Assembly (NCBI GenBank): GCA_035525905.1
Contig: DATLDK010000029.1
Location: forward strand, 1-26,345
Direction: 5' to 3'
DNA: 26,345 nt
From: Gaiellasilicea sp035525905
GTDB lineage: Bacteria; Actinomycetota; Thermoleophilia; Gaiellales; Gaiellaceae
The notes under the pieces were generated by a model. The model was given only the letters and a program-made list of their open reading frames with translations, did no database searches and was not told where the DNA came from. The position numbers and the translations under genes were made by a program. Positions 1 to 8,389 of this stretch are shown here, one piece after another (positions within the stretch are counted from its first letter, which is position 1; every line of letters starts with the position of its first letter).

Positions 1-1155
1 CTCCTCTCCGCGCTGCTCGAAATCTCTGAACTGGTCGTAGCTCGCACACGCGGGCGAAAGCAGCACGATGTCCCCCGGCCGAGCGGTGCTCGCCGCCTCG
101 GCAACCGCGCGCTCGAGCGTCGCGGCGATCAGGAAGGGCACCTTTGCGTAGCCCAGGTCGGCCGCCAGCGGTTCGGCCGCCTCGCCGATCAGGTACGCGA
201 CCTGGACATCGGCGCGCGCGACGTCTTGCGCGAACTCGTCGAAGCGCTCGCCCTTGAGCGAGCCGCCGAGTATGAGGTGCAACGGCGCCCGGAACGCCAT
301 CAGAGCCCGACGCGCAGCGGCCGTGTTCGTCGCCTTGGAGTCGTTGACGTAACGCACGCCGGCGATCTCGGCTACGAGCTCGAGCCGGTGCGCCACACCC
401 GCGAATGACGTCAGGGCGGCCGCGATCGCCTCGTCGCCGAGCCCCGCGGCCCGCGCCGCGGCCGTCGCCGCGGCGGCGTTCTCGCGGTTGTGCGCGCCCG
501 GGAGCAACGGCTCGGCGGGCAGCTCGTCGTCGGCGGCGAACTCGATCCGGCGCCCCGCGCCCGGGATCGGGCCGAACCCCCGGGGCACCACGGCGACGTC
601 CTCCCCGGTCTGGTTCTCGAAGATGCGGAGCTTCGCGTCGCGGTAGGCCGCGAAGGTTCCATGCCGGTCGAGGTGGTCGGGCTCGAGGTTGAGCAGGACG
701 GCAATCGGCAGCCGAAGCTCGTCGATGTCCTCCAGCTGGAAGCTCGAAAGCTCGCAGACGACCCAAAGCTCTGGGTCGACCTCGCCGACGAGCTCGCTCA
801 GGGCTGTGCCGACGTTGCCAGCGGTCCGCGCGCCGAGCATGACGCCGAGCAGCTCGGTCGTCGTCGTCTTGCCGTTGGTCCCCGTGACGCCGACGAGCGG
901 ATTCGGCAGTAGGCGCGCCGCGAGCTCGATCTCGCTCCAAACCGGAATGCCGCGCTCGCGGGCAGCCGCGACGAGGGGCGCTTCCCGCGGCACGCCCGGG
1001 CTCTTGACGAGCACATCCACAGCGTCGAGGAGGGCGAGCTCCGCGTCGTTACCGAGCGTCCGGTCGGCGGCGACCACCTCGGTGCCCTGCGACTCGAGCG
1101 CTGCCTTCGCCGCCAGCCCGGAGCGCGCGAGGCCGAGCACGAGGGCGCGTCTCAT
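1..1155 (-). CDS. murD: UDP-N-acetylmuramoyl-L-alanine--D-glutamate ligase MurD (C-terminal end outside window)
   Basis: Cytoplasmic Mur ligase that adds D-glutamate to UDP-MurNAc-L-Ala using ATP. The frame runs from an ATG at 1155 to the window edge without a stop (385 codons). It shows an N-terminal Rossmann-like region (VLGLARSGLAA, about residues 6-16), the ATP loop GTNGKTTT (91-98), the central DHLDRHGTFAAYRDAK stretch and the family's C-terminal SPACASYDQFRDFEQRG, so only about 15-25 residues should be missing. The start ATG overlaps the mraY stop as ATGA, which implies translational coupling and supports the start. In the usual dcw order, ftsW and murG would follow beyond the left edge. 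The assignment is secure. Confidence 0.96.
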   Translation of the reverse strand, partial: MRRALVLGLARSGLAAKAALESQGTEVVAADRTLGNDAELALLDAVDVLVKSPGVPREAPLVAAARERGIPVWSEIELAARLLPNPLVGVTGTNGKTTTTELLGVMLGARTAGNVGTALSELVGEVDPELWVVCELSSFQLEDIDELRLPIAVLLNLEPDHLDRHGTFAAYRDAKLRIFENQTGEDVAVVPRGFGPIPGAGRRIEFAADDELPAEPLLPGAHNRENAAAATAAARAAGLGDEAIAAALTSFAGVAHRLELVAEIAGVRYVNDSKATNTAAARRALMAFRAPLHLILGGSLKGERFDEFAQDVARADVQVAYLIGEAAEPLAADLGYAKVPFLIAATLERAVAEAASTARPGDIVLLSPACASYDQFRDFEQRGEE

Positions 1156-2168
1156 CGCAGCTTGAACTGGAGGTAGTAGCGGTAGTAGAGGACGAAGCCG
1201 CAGGCACAGAGAATCGCCGCGACGATCCAGAAGCGGACCATGATCTTGGTCTCGGACCACGCCTTCATCTCGAAGTGGTGATGAATCGGCGCGATCAGGA
1301 AAACACGGCGGCCCCAGTACCTGAAGCTGACCGTCTGGATGATCACCGAGAGCGCTTCGATGACGTAGATGCCGCCGATGAGGATCAAGAGCGCCTCGGT
1401 GCCGGTGACGATCGCGAAGCCAGCGAGCGCTCCGCCGAAAGCCATCGAGCCGGTGTCGCCCATGAACACCTCGGCAGGGAAGGCGTTGTACCAGAGGAAG
1501 CCGATCGAGGCCCCGATCAGCGAGGCCGCGAGGATCGCCAGGTCAAGCTGAAACTCGGAGCGCTCGGTCGGCACACCGGAGCGGATGTAGCCGATCACGT
1601 TGATCGAAAGGAAGGTCAGCAGAGCGACGATGCCGGTACCGGCCGCGAGCCCGTCCAGCCCGTCGGTCAGGTTCGCGCCGTTGGCCGCGCCGGCGATGAC
1701 GACGAAAAGAAACGGGTAGTACGCGAACGAGAGCGGAATGTCGACGTTTGCGACCGGCACGTAGATCGACGTGTCGAGGTGGCTCTGCGAGTGGACCGCA
1801 AACCCCACGACCACCGTGACCGCGGCGAGTAGCACAAGCTTCCACCGGCCTTGCAGGCCGAGCGAGCGGCGGTGACGCAGCTTGATGTAGTCGTCGAGGA
1901 ACCCAATCGCGCCGCAGCCCACGGCCAGGAAAAGGACTGTCAGCGCCGGGAGGGTGAAGCGCGAGAGAGCGAGGAATGGCAGCAGCGCACACAGGAGGAT
2001 GAGCAGGCCGCCCATCACCGGCGTCCCTTGCTTGACGACGTGGCCCGCCGGACCTTCCTCGCGGATCTGCTGGCCGAGCTCGTTGCGCTTCAGGAACGCG
2101 ATGAACTTCGGCCCGATCACAACCGAGATCACCATTGCGATCAGACCCGCTACGAAGACTCGGGACAC
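1152..2168 (-). CDS. mraY: phospho-N-acetylmuramoyl-pentapeptide-transferase MraY
   Basis: Integral membrane enzyme that transfers phospho-MurNAc-pentapeptide to undecaprenyl phosphate, forming lipid I. The 338-residue protein is family-typical and very hydrophobic, with about ten membrane segments. Visible motifs are GPAGHVVKQGTPVMGG (39-54), the acidic pair LDDY (91-94), NLTDGLDG (166-173), MGDTGSMAFGG (236-246) and the HHHFE motif (296-300), all hallmarks of MraY. The start is a GTG whose first base is the last base of the murF TAG stop (TAGTG). The 3' end overlaps murD as ATGA. Function follows from well-known family motifs and cluster position. Confidence 0.97.
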   Translation of the reverse strand: MSRVFVAGLIAMVISVVIGPKFIAFLKRNELGQQIREEGPAGHVVKQGTPVMGGLLILLCALLPFLALSRFTLPALTVLFLAVGCGAIGFLDDYIKLRHRRSLGLQGRWKLVLLAAVTVVVGFAVHSQSHLDTSIYVPVANVDIPLSFAYYPFLFVVIAGAANGANLTDGLDGLAAGTGIVALLTFLSINVIGYIRSGVPTERSEFQLDLAILAASLIGASIGFLWYNAFPAEVFMGDTGSMAFGGALAGFAIVTGTEALLILIGGIYVIEALSVIIQTVSFRYWGRRVFLIAPIHHHFEMKAWSETKIMVRFWIVAAILCACGFVLYYRYYLQFKLR

Positions 2169-3403
2169 TAGAGCACGTTCGCCAGGTCGGGTGCGATGCC
2201 TTCGAGCGCGACGGCACGCGAGGCCTTGACGAGGACGGCGTCTCCAGGTCGGACGAGCTCGCGGGCGGCGGAGAGCGCAGAAGCGGCATCAGGTTCCCAC
2301 ATCCCTGCAGCGTAGGCCCGCGCCAGGTCCCCCACCGCGATCACGTCGATGTCGAGCTCGGCGGCGAGCTCGGCGATCTCGCGGTGATGGTGCTCGGCGT
2401 GCTCGCCGAGCTCTGCCATGCCGCCGAGGATCGCCAGGAGGCGCCGCCCCGATCCACGCTCGGCGAGGTGGCGCAGCGCGGCCTCCATCGATGTGGGATT
2501 CGCGTTGTAGGCATCGTTGACGACGAAGCCGCCCCCGGGCAGCGGCAGCTCCTCTCCCCGCCAGGGCGAGAGCCTGACCGACGCGGCGCTCTCGGGCAGC
2601 CGGTCGAGCGGAAGGCCGAGCGCGTCATACGCCGTCAGCGCCGTGAGGGCGTTCTGCGCCTGGTGACGCGACGTCAGCGGAAATTGAATGCGGCCGCCGC
2701 CGAAGGCGACGTGCGCGCCGTCGTCGCGCAGCTCGACGTCCACGGGGCCGACTCGGCGGATCTCGATGTCGTCGCGGAGATGCGGTTCCAGCTCGGCCGA
2801 GCTGGGCACGATCGCGATCCCATCGTCCGGGAGCGCATCGACGAGCTCTGCCTTCGAGCGCGCCACCCCGTCGACCGAGCCGACGAGCTCGAGGTGAACG
2901 GGGCCGACCGTCGTGATCACGCCGAGGTCGGGTTCGGCGATCTCGCACAACGCGGCGATCTGGCCGAAGCCGCGCATCGCCAGCTCGAGGATGCAAACCT
3001 CGGTGTCGGGTTCGAGCCGACCGAGCGTCAACGGAACGCCGAGCTCGGCGTTGTAGCTCCGCTCGGTGGCGACCGTGCGCGCGACAGGCGCGCAGAGCGC
3101 CGCCAGGATGTCCTTCGTCGAGGTCTTGCCGGTCGACCCGGTGATACCCACGAAGCGGGCCGAGCTGCGCGAGCGAAGGAGCCGGCCGATGATTGCCATC
3201 GCCTCGTGCTCGTCGTTGGGCACCAGGGTGGCCGCGCCGCGCTCGCGCGCATCGCCGACGAACTCTCGCCCGCCGCGGATCGCGACGAAGAGATCGCCCG
3301 GGCCGACGCGCCGCGAGTCGATCTGGAGCCCCCTCAGCTCGCCGGAGCCGGTGAGGGCCCCCAGCCCGAGCCCTGCGAGCTCCTCGACCGCGATCGGGAT
3401 CAC
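2168..3403 (-). CDS. murF: UDP-N-acetylmuramoyl-tripeptide--D-alanyl-D-alanine ligase MurF
   Basis: Last cytoplasmic Mur ligase; it adds D-Ala-D-Ala to the UDP-MurNAc tripeptide with ATP. The 411-residue product is shorter than the E. coli enzyme (about 450). It contains an N-terminal substrate domain with DSRRVGPGDLFVAIRG (29-44), the P-loop GSTGKTSTKD (89-98), the central NAELGVPLTL region and the C-terminal NDAYNANPTSMEAAL motif that marks MurF. The start is GTG in a GTGA overlap with the murE stop, and its TAG stop is shared with the mraY GTG. No disruption is seen. Confidence 0.96.
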   Translation of the reverse strand: MIPIAVEELAGLGLGALTGSGELRGLQIDSRRVGPGDLFVAIRGGREFVGDARERGAATLVPNDEHEAMAIIGRLLRSRSSARFVGITGSTGKTSTKDILAALCAPVARTVATERSYNAELGVPLTLGRLEPDTEVCILELAMRGFGQIAALCEIAEPDLGVITTVGPVHLELVGSVDGVARSKAELVDALPDDGIAIVPSSAELEPHLRDDIEIRRVGPVDVELRDDGAHVAFGGGRIQFPLTSRHQAQNALTALTAYDALGLPLDRLPESAASVRLSPWRGEELPLPGGGFVVNDAYNANPTSMEAALRHLAERGSGRRLLAILGGMAELGEHAEHHHREIAELAAELDIDVIAVGDLARAYAAGMWEPDAASALSAARELVRPGDAVLVKASRAVALEGIAPDLANVL

Positions 3404-4836
3404 GTCCGCAGCGCCTCGCGGACGACGAGCCGGTCGTCAAACGGCAGCTTCTCCCCGCCGACCTCCTGTCCTTGCTCGTGTCCCTTGCCCGCGATCACGA
3501 CGACGTCTCCGGGCTCGGCCAGACCGAGCGTCCGCGCAATCGCGGCGCCGCGGTCCGGATCGATTTCGACGTTCGTTCCGGCGCCCTGCAGGATGTCCTG
3601 GATGATCGCAAGCGGATCCTCGCTGCGCGGATTGTCCGAGGTGACGACCACCACGTCGGCGAGCTCGGCGGCGACCTTCCCCATCAGCGGCCGCTTGCCG
3701 CGATCCCGGTCGCCGCCGGCTCCGAAGACGACGAGCACCCGTCCCGATGTCAGCTCGCGTGCCGTCCTGAGCACGTTGTCGAGCGAGTCGGGCGTGTGCG
3801 CGTAGTCGACCAGCACCGTGAATGGTTGCCCCTCGTCGACGGCCTCGAAGCGGCCGGGCACGCCCCTCAGCGCCCGCACGCCCGCTGCGATCTCCTGCTC
3901 GTCCACGTCGAGCAGGATCGCCGCCGCGACGGCCCCGAGAATGTTCTCCACGTTGAAGCGGCCACGCAGCGTGCTCTGGATCGGGATCCCGCCGGCACGG
4001 AAACGGGCTCCTGAGGCGTCGAGCACGAGCTCCTCGGCCCGGATCTCCGCATCCTCGGCGAGCCCGAAGGTGACGAGCGGGGCGCGTCCCGCCTGCTCCA
4101 GCTCGTCGGCCAGCTCTCGCCCCCAGCTATCACCGATGTTCACCGCCGCCGGCGGTGGAGCCGCTCCCGTAAAGAGCTTGCGCTTGGCGGCGAAGTAGTC
4201 CTCCATCGTGCCGTGGTAGTCGAGATGGTCCTGCGTCAGGTTCGTGAAGACGAGCGCGTCGAAGCGGACGCGGTCAAGCCGATGCAGCACCGATGCGTGA
4301 GACGAGGCCTCCAGCGCGACGCTTCGGTCACCGGCGTCCAGCATCTCGCGGAACGTTCGCTGCAGGTCGATCGCCTCGGGAGTCGTCCGTGCGACCGGCC
4401 GTGTCTGCCCGCCGACCCGGCTCTCGACGGTGCCCAGGAGACCGGGGCGCCGGCCGGCAGCGTCGAGGATCGCGTGCAAGAGGTAGGCGGTCGTCGTCTT
4501 GCCGTTCGTCCCCGTGACACCCGCGACCTCGAGCTCGCGCGTCGGCTCACCGAAGAACGCGTCAGCTGCCGTCGCCATCGCAGCACGCGAGGACGGGACG
4601 ACGAGCTGTGGGACCTGAGGCTCGACGGCGCGCTCGACCACCAGCACGGCAGCGCCCTTCTCGACCGCCTCGACGGCGAAGTCGTGCCCGTCCGCGTGCT
4701 CGCCCGGGACGCAGAAGAACGCAGCGCCTGGCGTGACGGTACGGGCGTCGTACGCGAGGTCTCGCACCTCGACGGGGTCGGGGCTGCCGAGGACCGCCTC
4801 CGGTGCGAGCGCGGCAACGAGGCGCTCGAGCTCCAT
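3400..4836 (-). CDS. murE: UDP-N-acetylmuramoyl-L-alanyl-D-glutamate--2,6-diaminopimelate ligase MurE
   Basis: Cytoplasmic Mur ligase that adds the third stem-peptide residue. The 478-residue protein has the DARTVTPGAAFFC motif near residue 30, P-loop GTNGKTTT (109-116), a YFAAKRKLF segment containing the lysine expected to be carbamylated (K218), and DNPRSEDP (401-408). DNPR is the signature used by meso-diaminopimelate-adding MurE enzymes rather than lysine-adding ones, so mDAP peptidoglycan is inferred. The start is ATG, 12 bases after the ftsI stop, one of the few gaps in the dcw run. The stop overlaps the murF GTG. Confidence 0.96.
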   Translation of the reverse strand: MELERLVAALAPEAVLGSPDPVEVRDLAYDARTVTPGAAFFCVPGEHADGHDFAVEAVEKGAAVLVVERAVEPQVPQLVVPSSRAAMATAADAFFGEPTRELEVAGVTGTNGKTTTAYLLHAILDAAGRRPGLLGTVESRVGGQTRPVARTTPEAIDLQRTFREMLDAGDRSVALEASSHASVLHRLDRVRFDALVFTNLTQDHLDYHGTMEDYFAAKRKLFTGAAPPPAAVNIGDSWGRELADELEQAGRAPLVTFGLAEDAEIRAEELVLDASGARFRAGGIPIQSTLRGRFNVENILGAVAAAILLDVDEQEIAAGVRALRGVPGRFEAVDEGQPFTVLVDYAHTPDSLDNVLRTARELTSGRVLVVFGAGGDRDRGKRPLMGKVAAELADVVVVTSDNPRSEDPLAIIQDILQGAGTNVEIDPDRGAAIARTLGLAEPGDVVVIAGKGHEQGQEVGGEKLPFDDRLVVREALRT

Positions 4837-4848
4837 GTCGCGCGAACG

Positions 4849-6534
4849 CTACCGAGTGGTCGCGGCGTCGGGCGTTGCATCCGGAGCAATCTCGAGCTCC
4901 ACCAGGCTGTTGCGAGCGATCTCGGAGAAGGCCGGCGCCGCCACGACGCCGCCCCAGATGGCTCCGTGCGGCTCGTCGATCGAGACGAGCACGACGAGGC
5001 GCGGGTTCTTCGCCGGCACCACACCGACGAACGAGGCGACGTACCGCGTGGACGAGTAGCCGCCCGGCTCGGGCTTTGCTGCCGTGCCGGTCTTGCCCGC
5101 GACCGTGTAACCGGGAACGGCGGCGAGCGCGCCCGTGCCTCCTTCGGCGGAGACGACGTCCCGCAACATGGCCATCATCTGAGCGGAGACGGTCTCGGAG
5201 ATGACGCGCCGGCCGGGGTGTTGGCGGCGGCGCTCGCTCCCGACGCGCTCGACCAGGTAGGGCTCGCGCCAGACCCCGCGGTTCGCGATCGCGCCGTAGG
5301 CAGCGGCCATCTGGATCGGTGTCACGCCGATGCCCTGTCCGATCGGCACGTTGCCGATGGTCGAGCCCGACCAGTAGCCGGGCAGCAGCCCTCGCGATTC
5401 GCCGGGCGCGTCGACACCGGTGGGCTTACCGAAGCCAAAGCGGTCGATCCACGTCTGGAGGCGGCTGCGGCCCAGCTGGAGCGCCAGCGTGATCGTGCCG
5501 ATGTTCGACGAACGAGAGAGGATCTGCGCGACCGTCATCCGCTCCGTCGCGCGCGGCTCGTGCTCGTGGATGATCCGGTCGGCGACGCGGATCGAGCTCG
5601 CGAGGGTGAACCGCGTGCTCGGGGTGACGAGCTTTTCCGAGAGCGCTGCAGCAACGGTGACCACCTTGAACGTCGACCCGGGCTCGTAGACGTCGGTGAC
5701 CGACCGATTCCGGCGCCGGTCCGGCGGAGCCGACCCAAAGCGGTTGGCGTCGTAGCCGGGCGCAACCGCCATTGCCAGCACAGCTCCGGTGTGAGGATCT
5801 AGGACGATCGCGTTGCCGGCCTTCGCGCCCCAGCGCTTCACCGTCTCGCGGAGCACCGACTCGGCGTTTGCCTGGATGCCGTGGTCGATGGTCAGGAAGA
5901 CGTCGCGACCCGCCTGCTCGGGCTTGGTCGAGACGACGTCGATGACGCGACCCGCCGGGTCGGTGATCGTGGTCTGGGTGCCTGGCTTGCCGACGAGGTG
6001 CTTGTCGAGCGAGCGCTCGAGACCCTCGAGCCCGTCGTTGTCGACGCCGGCGTAACCGAGCAGGTGCGCCGCGACGCCGCGCTGGGGGTAGTAGCGCTGC
6101 TCCTCCGCGTAGTAGCCGAGCCCCGCCAGCTTCTGCTTCTCGAGCTCGGCCGCCTTGGCGGGATCCGCTTTTCGCTGCACGTAGACGAAATGGCGCGTCC
6201 GGTCTGCAAGCAGGGGATAGAGCGCCTCCGCGTCGACGCCGAGTGCCCGACCGGCCGCGACCGCGACTCGCCGCGGATCCTTCACCAGCCGAGGGTCTGC
6301 ATACACGGTGGTCGCCTGCTCCCCGATCGCGAGCGGCTCGCCCGTTCGGTCGTAGATCGTGCCGCGGCCGGCCGGGATCTCCGTCGTCTGCTCGTGCTGG
6401 CGCGCAGCGATCCGCTCGAGCGTCGAGGCCTGGACGCCCTGCAGCCAGATCGCCCGGCCGAGCGTGCCGGCGAAGACGAGGGCGAAGAGACCGAGGAGAA
6501 GGCGGATGCGGCGGTTGGAGGACCGCTCGCTCAC
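4849..6534 (-). CDS. ftsI: penicillin-binding protein, FtsI/PBP2-type septal transpeptidase
   Basis: Class B penicillin-binding protein expected to cross-link septal peptidoglycan outside the membrane. The 561 residues comprise a short basic cytoplasmic tail, one membrane anchor (about 10-30), a dimerisation domain beginning IPAGRGTIYDRTG (53-65) and a transpeptidase domain. The active-site motifs are intact: STFK (287-290, serine nucleophile), SSN (342-344) and KTG (481-483). No PASTA repeats follow the transpeptidase domain. The GTG start lies in a GTGA overlap with the upstream ftsL-like gene, as usual for the ftsL-ftsI pair. Position in dcw makes FtsI the best name; a general PBP2 role cannot be excluded from sequence alone. 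Confidence 0.94.
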   Translation of the reverse strand: MSERSSNRRIRLLLGLFALVFAGTLGRAIWLQGVQASTLERIAARQHEQTTEIPAGRGTIYDRTGEPLAIGEQATTVYADPRLVKDPRRVAVAAGRALGVDAEALYPLLADRTRHFVYVQRKADPAKAAELEKQKLAGLGYYAEEQRYYPQRGVAAHLLGYAGVDNDGLEGLERSLDKHLVGKPGTQTTITDPAGRVIDVVSTKPEQAGRDVFLTIDHGIQANAESVLRETVKRWGAKAGNAIVLDPHTGAVLAMAVAPGYDANRFGSAPPDRRRNRSVTDVYEPGSTFKVVTVAAALSEKLVTPSTRFTLASSIRVADRIIHEHEPRATERMTVAQILSRSSNIGTITLALQLGRSRLQTWIDRFGFGKPTGVDAPGESRGLLPGYWSGSTIGNVPIGQGIGVTPIQMAAAYGAIANRGVWREPYLVERVGSERRRQHPGRRVISETVSAQMMAMLRDVVSAEGGTGALAAVPGYTVAGKTGTAAKPEPGGYSSTRYVASFVGVVPAKNPRLVVLVSIDEPHGAIWGGVVAAPAFSEIARNSLVELEIAPDATPDAATTR

Positions 6535-6887
6535 GGCACCAGTTGCACGTGTTCTGTCAGTGCCGGGTCGGCGCGCACGAGCCCGAGCCGCGTGCGGGCC
6601 TGCGACTCGATTCGCGCGTTGGCCGAGGCGCTCGAGAGCTGCGAGCTCAGCCGGTTCGTATCGGCCCGCAGCTGGATACGCTCGCGCCCGAGCTCGTCGA
6701 GCTGGAGATTCAGCTGCAGAACCGCGACGTTGACGGCAACGACTCCCGCCAGCAGAACCGCAAGTACGACGATCCAGACCACGCCGCCGAACGGGCGCGG
6801 TCGCGCGGCCGGTCGTGGAGCCGCCCTCCGGCGCGGCTGCGCGACCTGCGGAGTCTCGACCCGTGCCGTACCCGCCCAGCTGGCCAT
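6531..6887 (-). CDS. ftsL: FtsL-like division protein (small bitopic coiled-coil protein)
   Basis: A 118-residue protein with a proline/arginine/alanine-rich cytoplasmic N-terminus (about 1-34), one membrane helix (about 35-57) and then a leucine/glutamine-rich segment (about 58-95, beginning LQLNLQLDELGRERIQL) that looks like a coiled coil, then a short outside tail with RTRLGLVRADP. This is the architecture of FtsL/DivIC proteins, which form a complex that activates septal synthases. Sequence conservation in this family is weak, so the name rests on architecture and on its place between rsmH and ftsI. Its ATG shares one base with the rsmH stop (TGATG). Confidence 0.85.
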   Translation of the reverse strand: MASWAGTARVETPQVAQPRRRAAPRPAARPRPFGGVVWIVVLAVLLAGVVAVNVAVLQLNLQLDELGRERIQLRADTNRLSSQLSSASANARIESQARTRLGLVRADPALTEHVQLVP

Positions 6888-7843
6888 CAGACTTTCACCG
6901 CCGCGCGCAGCTTCGCCGAGGCTGCGCGCGGGTTCGATTCGAGCTCGCGGGCACCTGGGCGAAGCGGCCTGCGCGTCAGATCGCGCAGCACGGGCTCCTG
7001 GCCGCAGTTGCAGATGGGGAATTCGGGTGGGCAGGTACAGCCGTGCGCCTGCGCACGAAAGTACTGCTTGACGATCCGGTCCTCGAGCGAGTGAAAGCTG
7101 ATGACGGCGATGCGGCCTCCGGGGCGAAGCATCCGCACCGCCGCCGGGAGAGCTGCTTCGAGCGCGCCGAGCTCGTCGTTCACCGCGATCCGCAATGACT
7201 GAAAGACGCGCTTTGCGGGATGGCCGTCGCCGAAGCGCGCCGGCGTCGGGATCGCCTGCTTGATCGTGTCGGCGAGGTCGGTTGTCCGCTCGAACGGACG
7301 CTCGGTCCGCCGACGGACGATCGCACGCGCGATCTGCTTCGCGTAGCGCTCCTCGCCGAAACGCTTGAACATCAACGCCAGCTCGCGCTCGTCAGCGGCG
7401 TTGACGAGCTCGCGCGCCGAGAGCTCGGCCGCGGTGTCCATGCGCATGTCGAGCGGCGCATCGGCGGCGTACGAAAACCCGCGCTCGGGCCGGTCGAGCT
7501 GCATCGACGAGACGCCAAGGTCGAGGAGAATTGCGTCTGCCTGCACGTCGTTGGCTGCGAGCTGGCCGAGAACCAGCGAGAACTCCCCGCGCAGGAAGCG
7601 CGCCTGCACGGCCGTTCCCGCCTTGAAGCGGTCGAAATAGGCCCGCGCGGAGGGATCGCGGTCGATCGCAATGAGCCTCCCTTCACCTTCGAGATCCGAG
7701 ACGAGCAGGCTGGAGTGGCCGCCCGCGCCGAACGTCGCGTCGAGGATCGTGTCGCCCGGGCGCACGGCGAGTAGCTCGCGCACTTCCTCCGCGAGCACAG
7801 GGACGTGGTCAGACGCGCTTCTCTGCAAGACGTTCGGCAACAT
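6887..7843 (-). CDS. rsmH: 16S rRNA (cytosine(1402)-N4)-methyltransferase RsmH (MraW)
   Basis: SAM-dependent methyltransferase of 16S rRNA C1402, near-universally encoded after mraZ. The 318-residue product starts with the family's HVPVLAEEV (13-21), followed by SAM-binding DATFGAGGHS (35-44), LDLGVSS (107-113), RGFSY, PLDMRMD and the later FHSLEDRIVKQYF and CTCPPEFPICNCG segments. I choose ATG 7843 because AAGGGAG lies 8 bases upstream (7852-7858); the frame stays open to 7921 but that would overlap mraZ by over 100 bases without a better signal. Even so, the gene starts 35 bases inside the mraZ 3' end. The stop overlaps ftsL. Confidence 0.96.
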   Translation of the reverse strand: MLPNVLQRSASDHVPVLAEEVRELLAVRPGDTILDATFGAGGHSSLLVSDLEGEGRLIAIDRDPSARAYFDRFKAGTAVQARFLRGEFSLVLGQLAANDVQADAILLDLGVSSMQLDRPERGFSYAADAPLDMRMDTAAELSARELVNAADERELALMFKRFGEERYAKQIARAIVRRRTERPFERTTDLADTIKQAIPTPARFGDGHPAKRVFQSLRIAVNDELGALEAALPAAVRMLRPGGRIAVISFHSLEDRIVKQYFRAQAHGCTCPPEFPICNCGQEPVLRDLTRRPLRPGARELESNPRAASAKLRAAVKV

Positions 7844-8243
7844 CGTCTGCGCTCCCTTCGACCTTGTTGACGTGTTCGGCCCAGGCGACGCGGTCCCAGA
7901 TCTCGAGGTGGTCGTGAACACCTGCGACGACGACCTCGCGACCGAGCCGGGCGCGGCGGTGCAAGGCCGGCGGAACGAGAACGCGGCCCTGCTTGTCGAG
8001 CTCGGCGTCGGATGCGGCGGAGAAGAAGAAGCGCTTCAGCTCTCTCGCCTCCTTGGAAAAGGGGTCGAGCGGCGCGAGCCGCGCCTCGACGAGCGCATCC
8101 CAGTTCGCGCGTGCGTAGACGTCGAGGCACTCGTCCAGGCCGCGCGTGAGCACCACGCCCCCGGCCAGGTCGTCACGGAAGCGAGCCGGCAGCGTGAGCC
8201 GGTTCTTCTCGTCGATCGTGTGCTCGTATTCGCCAAAGAACAT
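7809..8243 (-). CDS. mraZ: transcriptional regulator MraZ
   Basis: AbrB-like DNA-binding protein that heads dcw clusters and, where studied, binds direct repeats in its own promoter. The 144-residue length is typical. Both half-repeats are visible: DEKNRLTLPARFR (11-23) and DKQGRVLVPP (83-92), the two-fold DxxxRxxxP pattern of MraZ. The start is set at the ATG for MFFGEYEHTID, which matches the family's N-terminus; an AGGAG lies 11 bases upstream, and the open frame further up (to 8291) runs through the operator repeats and is unlikely to be translated. The 3' end overlaps rsmH by 35 bases. Confidence 0.96.
   Translation of the reverse strand: MFFGEYEHTIDEKNRLTLPARFRDDLAGGVVLTRGLDECLDVYARANWDALVEARLAPLDPFSKEARELKRFFFSAASDAELDKQGRVLVPPALHRRARLGREVVVAGVHDHLEIWDRVAWAEHVNKVEGSADDVAERLAEKRV
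7852..7858 (-). promoter_or_regulatory. Shine-Dalgarno site of rsmH inside mraZ
   Basis: AAGGGAG read on the minus strand, 8 bases before the ATG at 7843. It lies in the mraZ coding region and decides the rsmH start over longer upstream alternatives. Confidence 0.75.
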
Positions 8244-8263
8244 GGATGCACGGGCTCCTGATC

Positions 8264-8310
8264 TCCCACTTTCCCCCACTCTAAACCACACATCCCCACT
8301 TGTCTACCCA
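8264..8310 (-). promoter_or_regulatory. probable MraZ operator: TGGGN direct repeats at 10-bp spacing
   Basis: On the minus strand, TGGG-type pentamers end at plus-strand bases 8298 (TGGGG), 8288 (TGGTT, degenerate), 8278 (TGGGG) and 8268 (TGGGA), exactly 10 bp apart, with a further TGGGT 12 bp upstream (8306-8310). MraZ proteins of other bacteria bind TGGGN repeats with 10-bp periodicity just upstream of mraZ, so an autoregulatory site is inferred. A weak promoter pair can be drawn through it (TAGACA at 8301-8306 and TTTAGA at 8280-8285, 15-bp spacer), but this is uncertain. Confidence 0.8.
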
Positions 8311-8351
8311 CGAGGACTAATTCACCCTTTCGGGTCGGGTCCCTGCGTGGA

Positions 8352-8389
8352 GCGCGGCGCCGGCTCAGGCGGTGAGGCCGGCGCCGCGC
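8352..8389 (-). terminator. strong GC hairpin at the end of the pfkB-like gene
   Basis: Perfect 13-base inverted repeat: arm GCGCGGCGCCGGC at 8352-8364 and its complement at 8377-8389, with a 12-base loop that contains the kinase stop codon (8365-8367). With one bulge, CTCA/TGAG can extend the stem to 17 pairs. There is no T-run after it in the minus direction, so it is not a classical intrinsic terminator; it could still stop or protect the kinase transcript ahead of the mraZ promoter. Confidence 0.5.

Noticed and set aside
2135..3805. 556-codon open frame on the plus strand
   Set aside because: Antisense to murF and murE; composition is the arginine/aspartate/glutamate-rich pattern of a high-GC shadow frame and no motif is recognisable.
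4213..5802. 529-codon open frame on the plus strand
   Set aside because: Antisense shadow of murE and ftsI, both of which carry intact catalytic motifs.
5881..7071. 396-codon open frame on the plus strand
   Set aside because: Antisense shadow of ftsI, ftsL and the rsmH end.
8280..8306. Classical -35/-10 promoter inside the mraZ repeat region
   Set aside because: The hexamers are poor and the spacer is 15 bp; mentioned only as a weak possibility.
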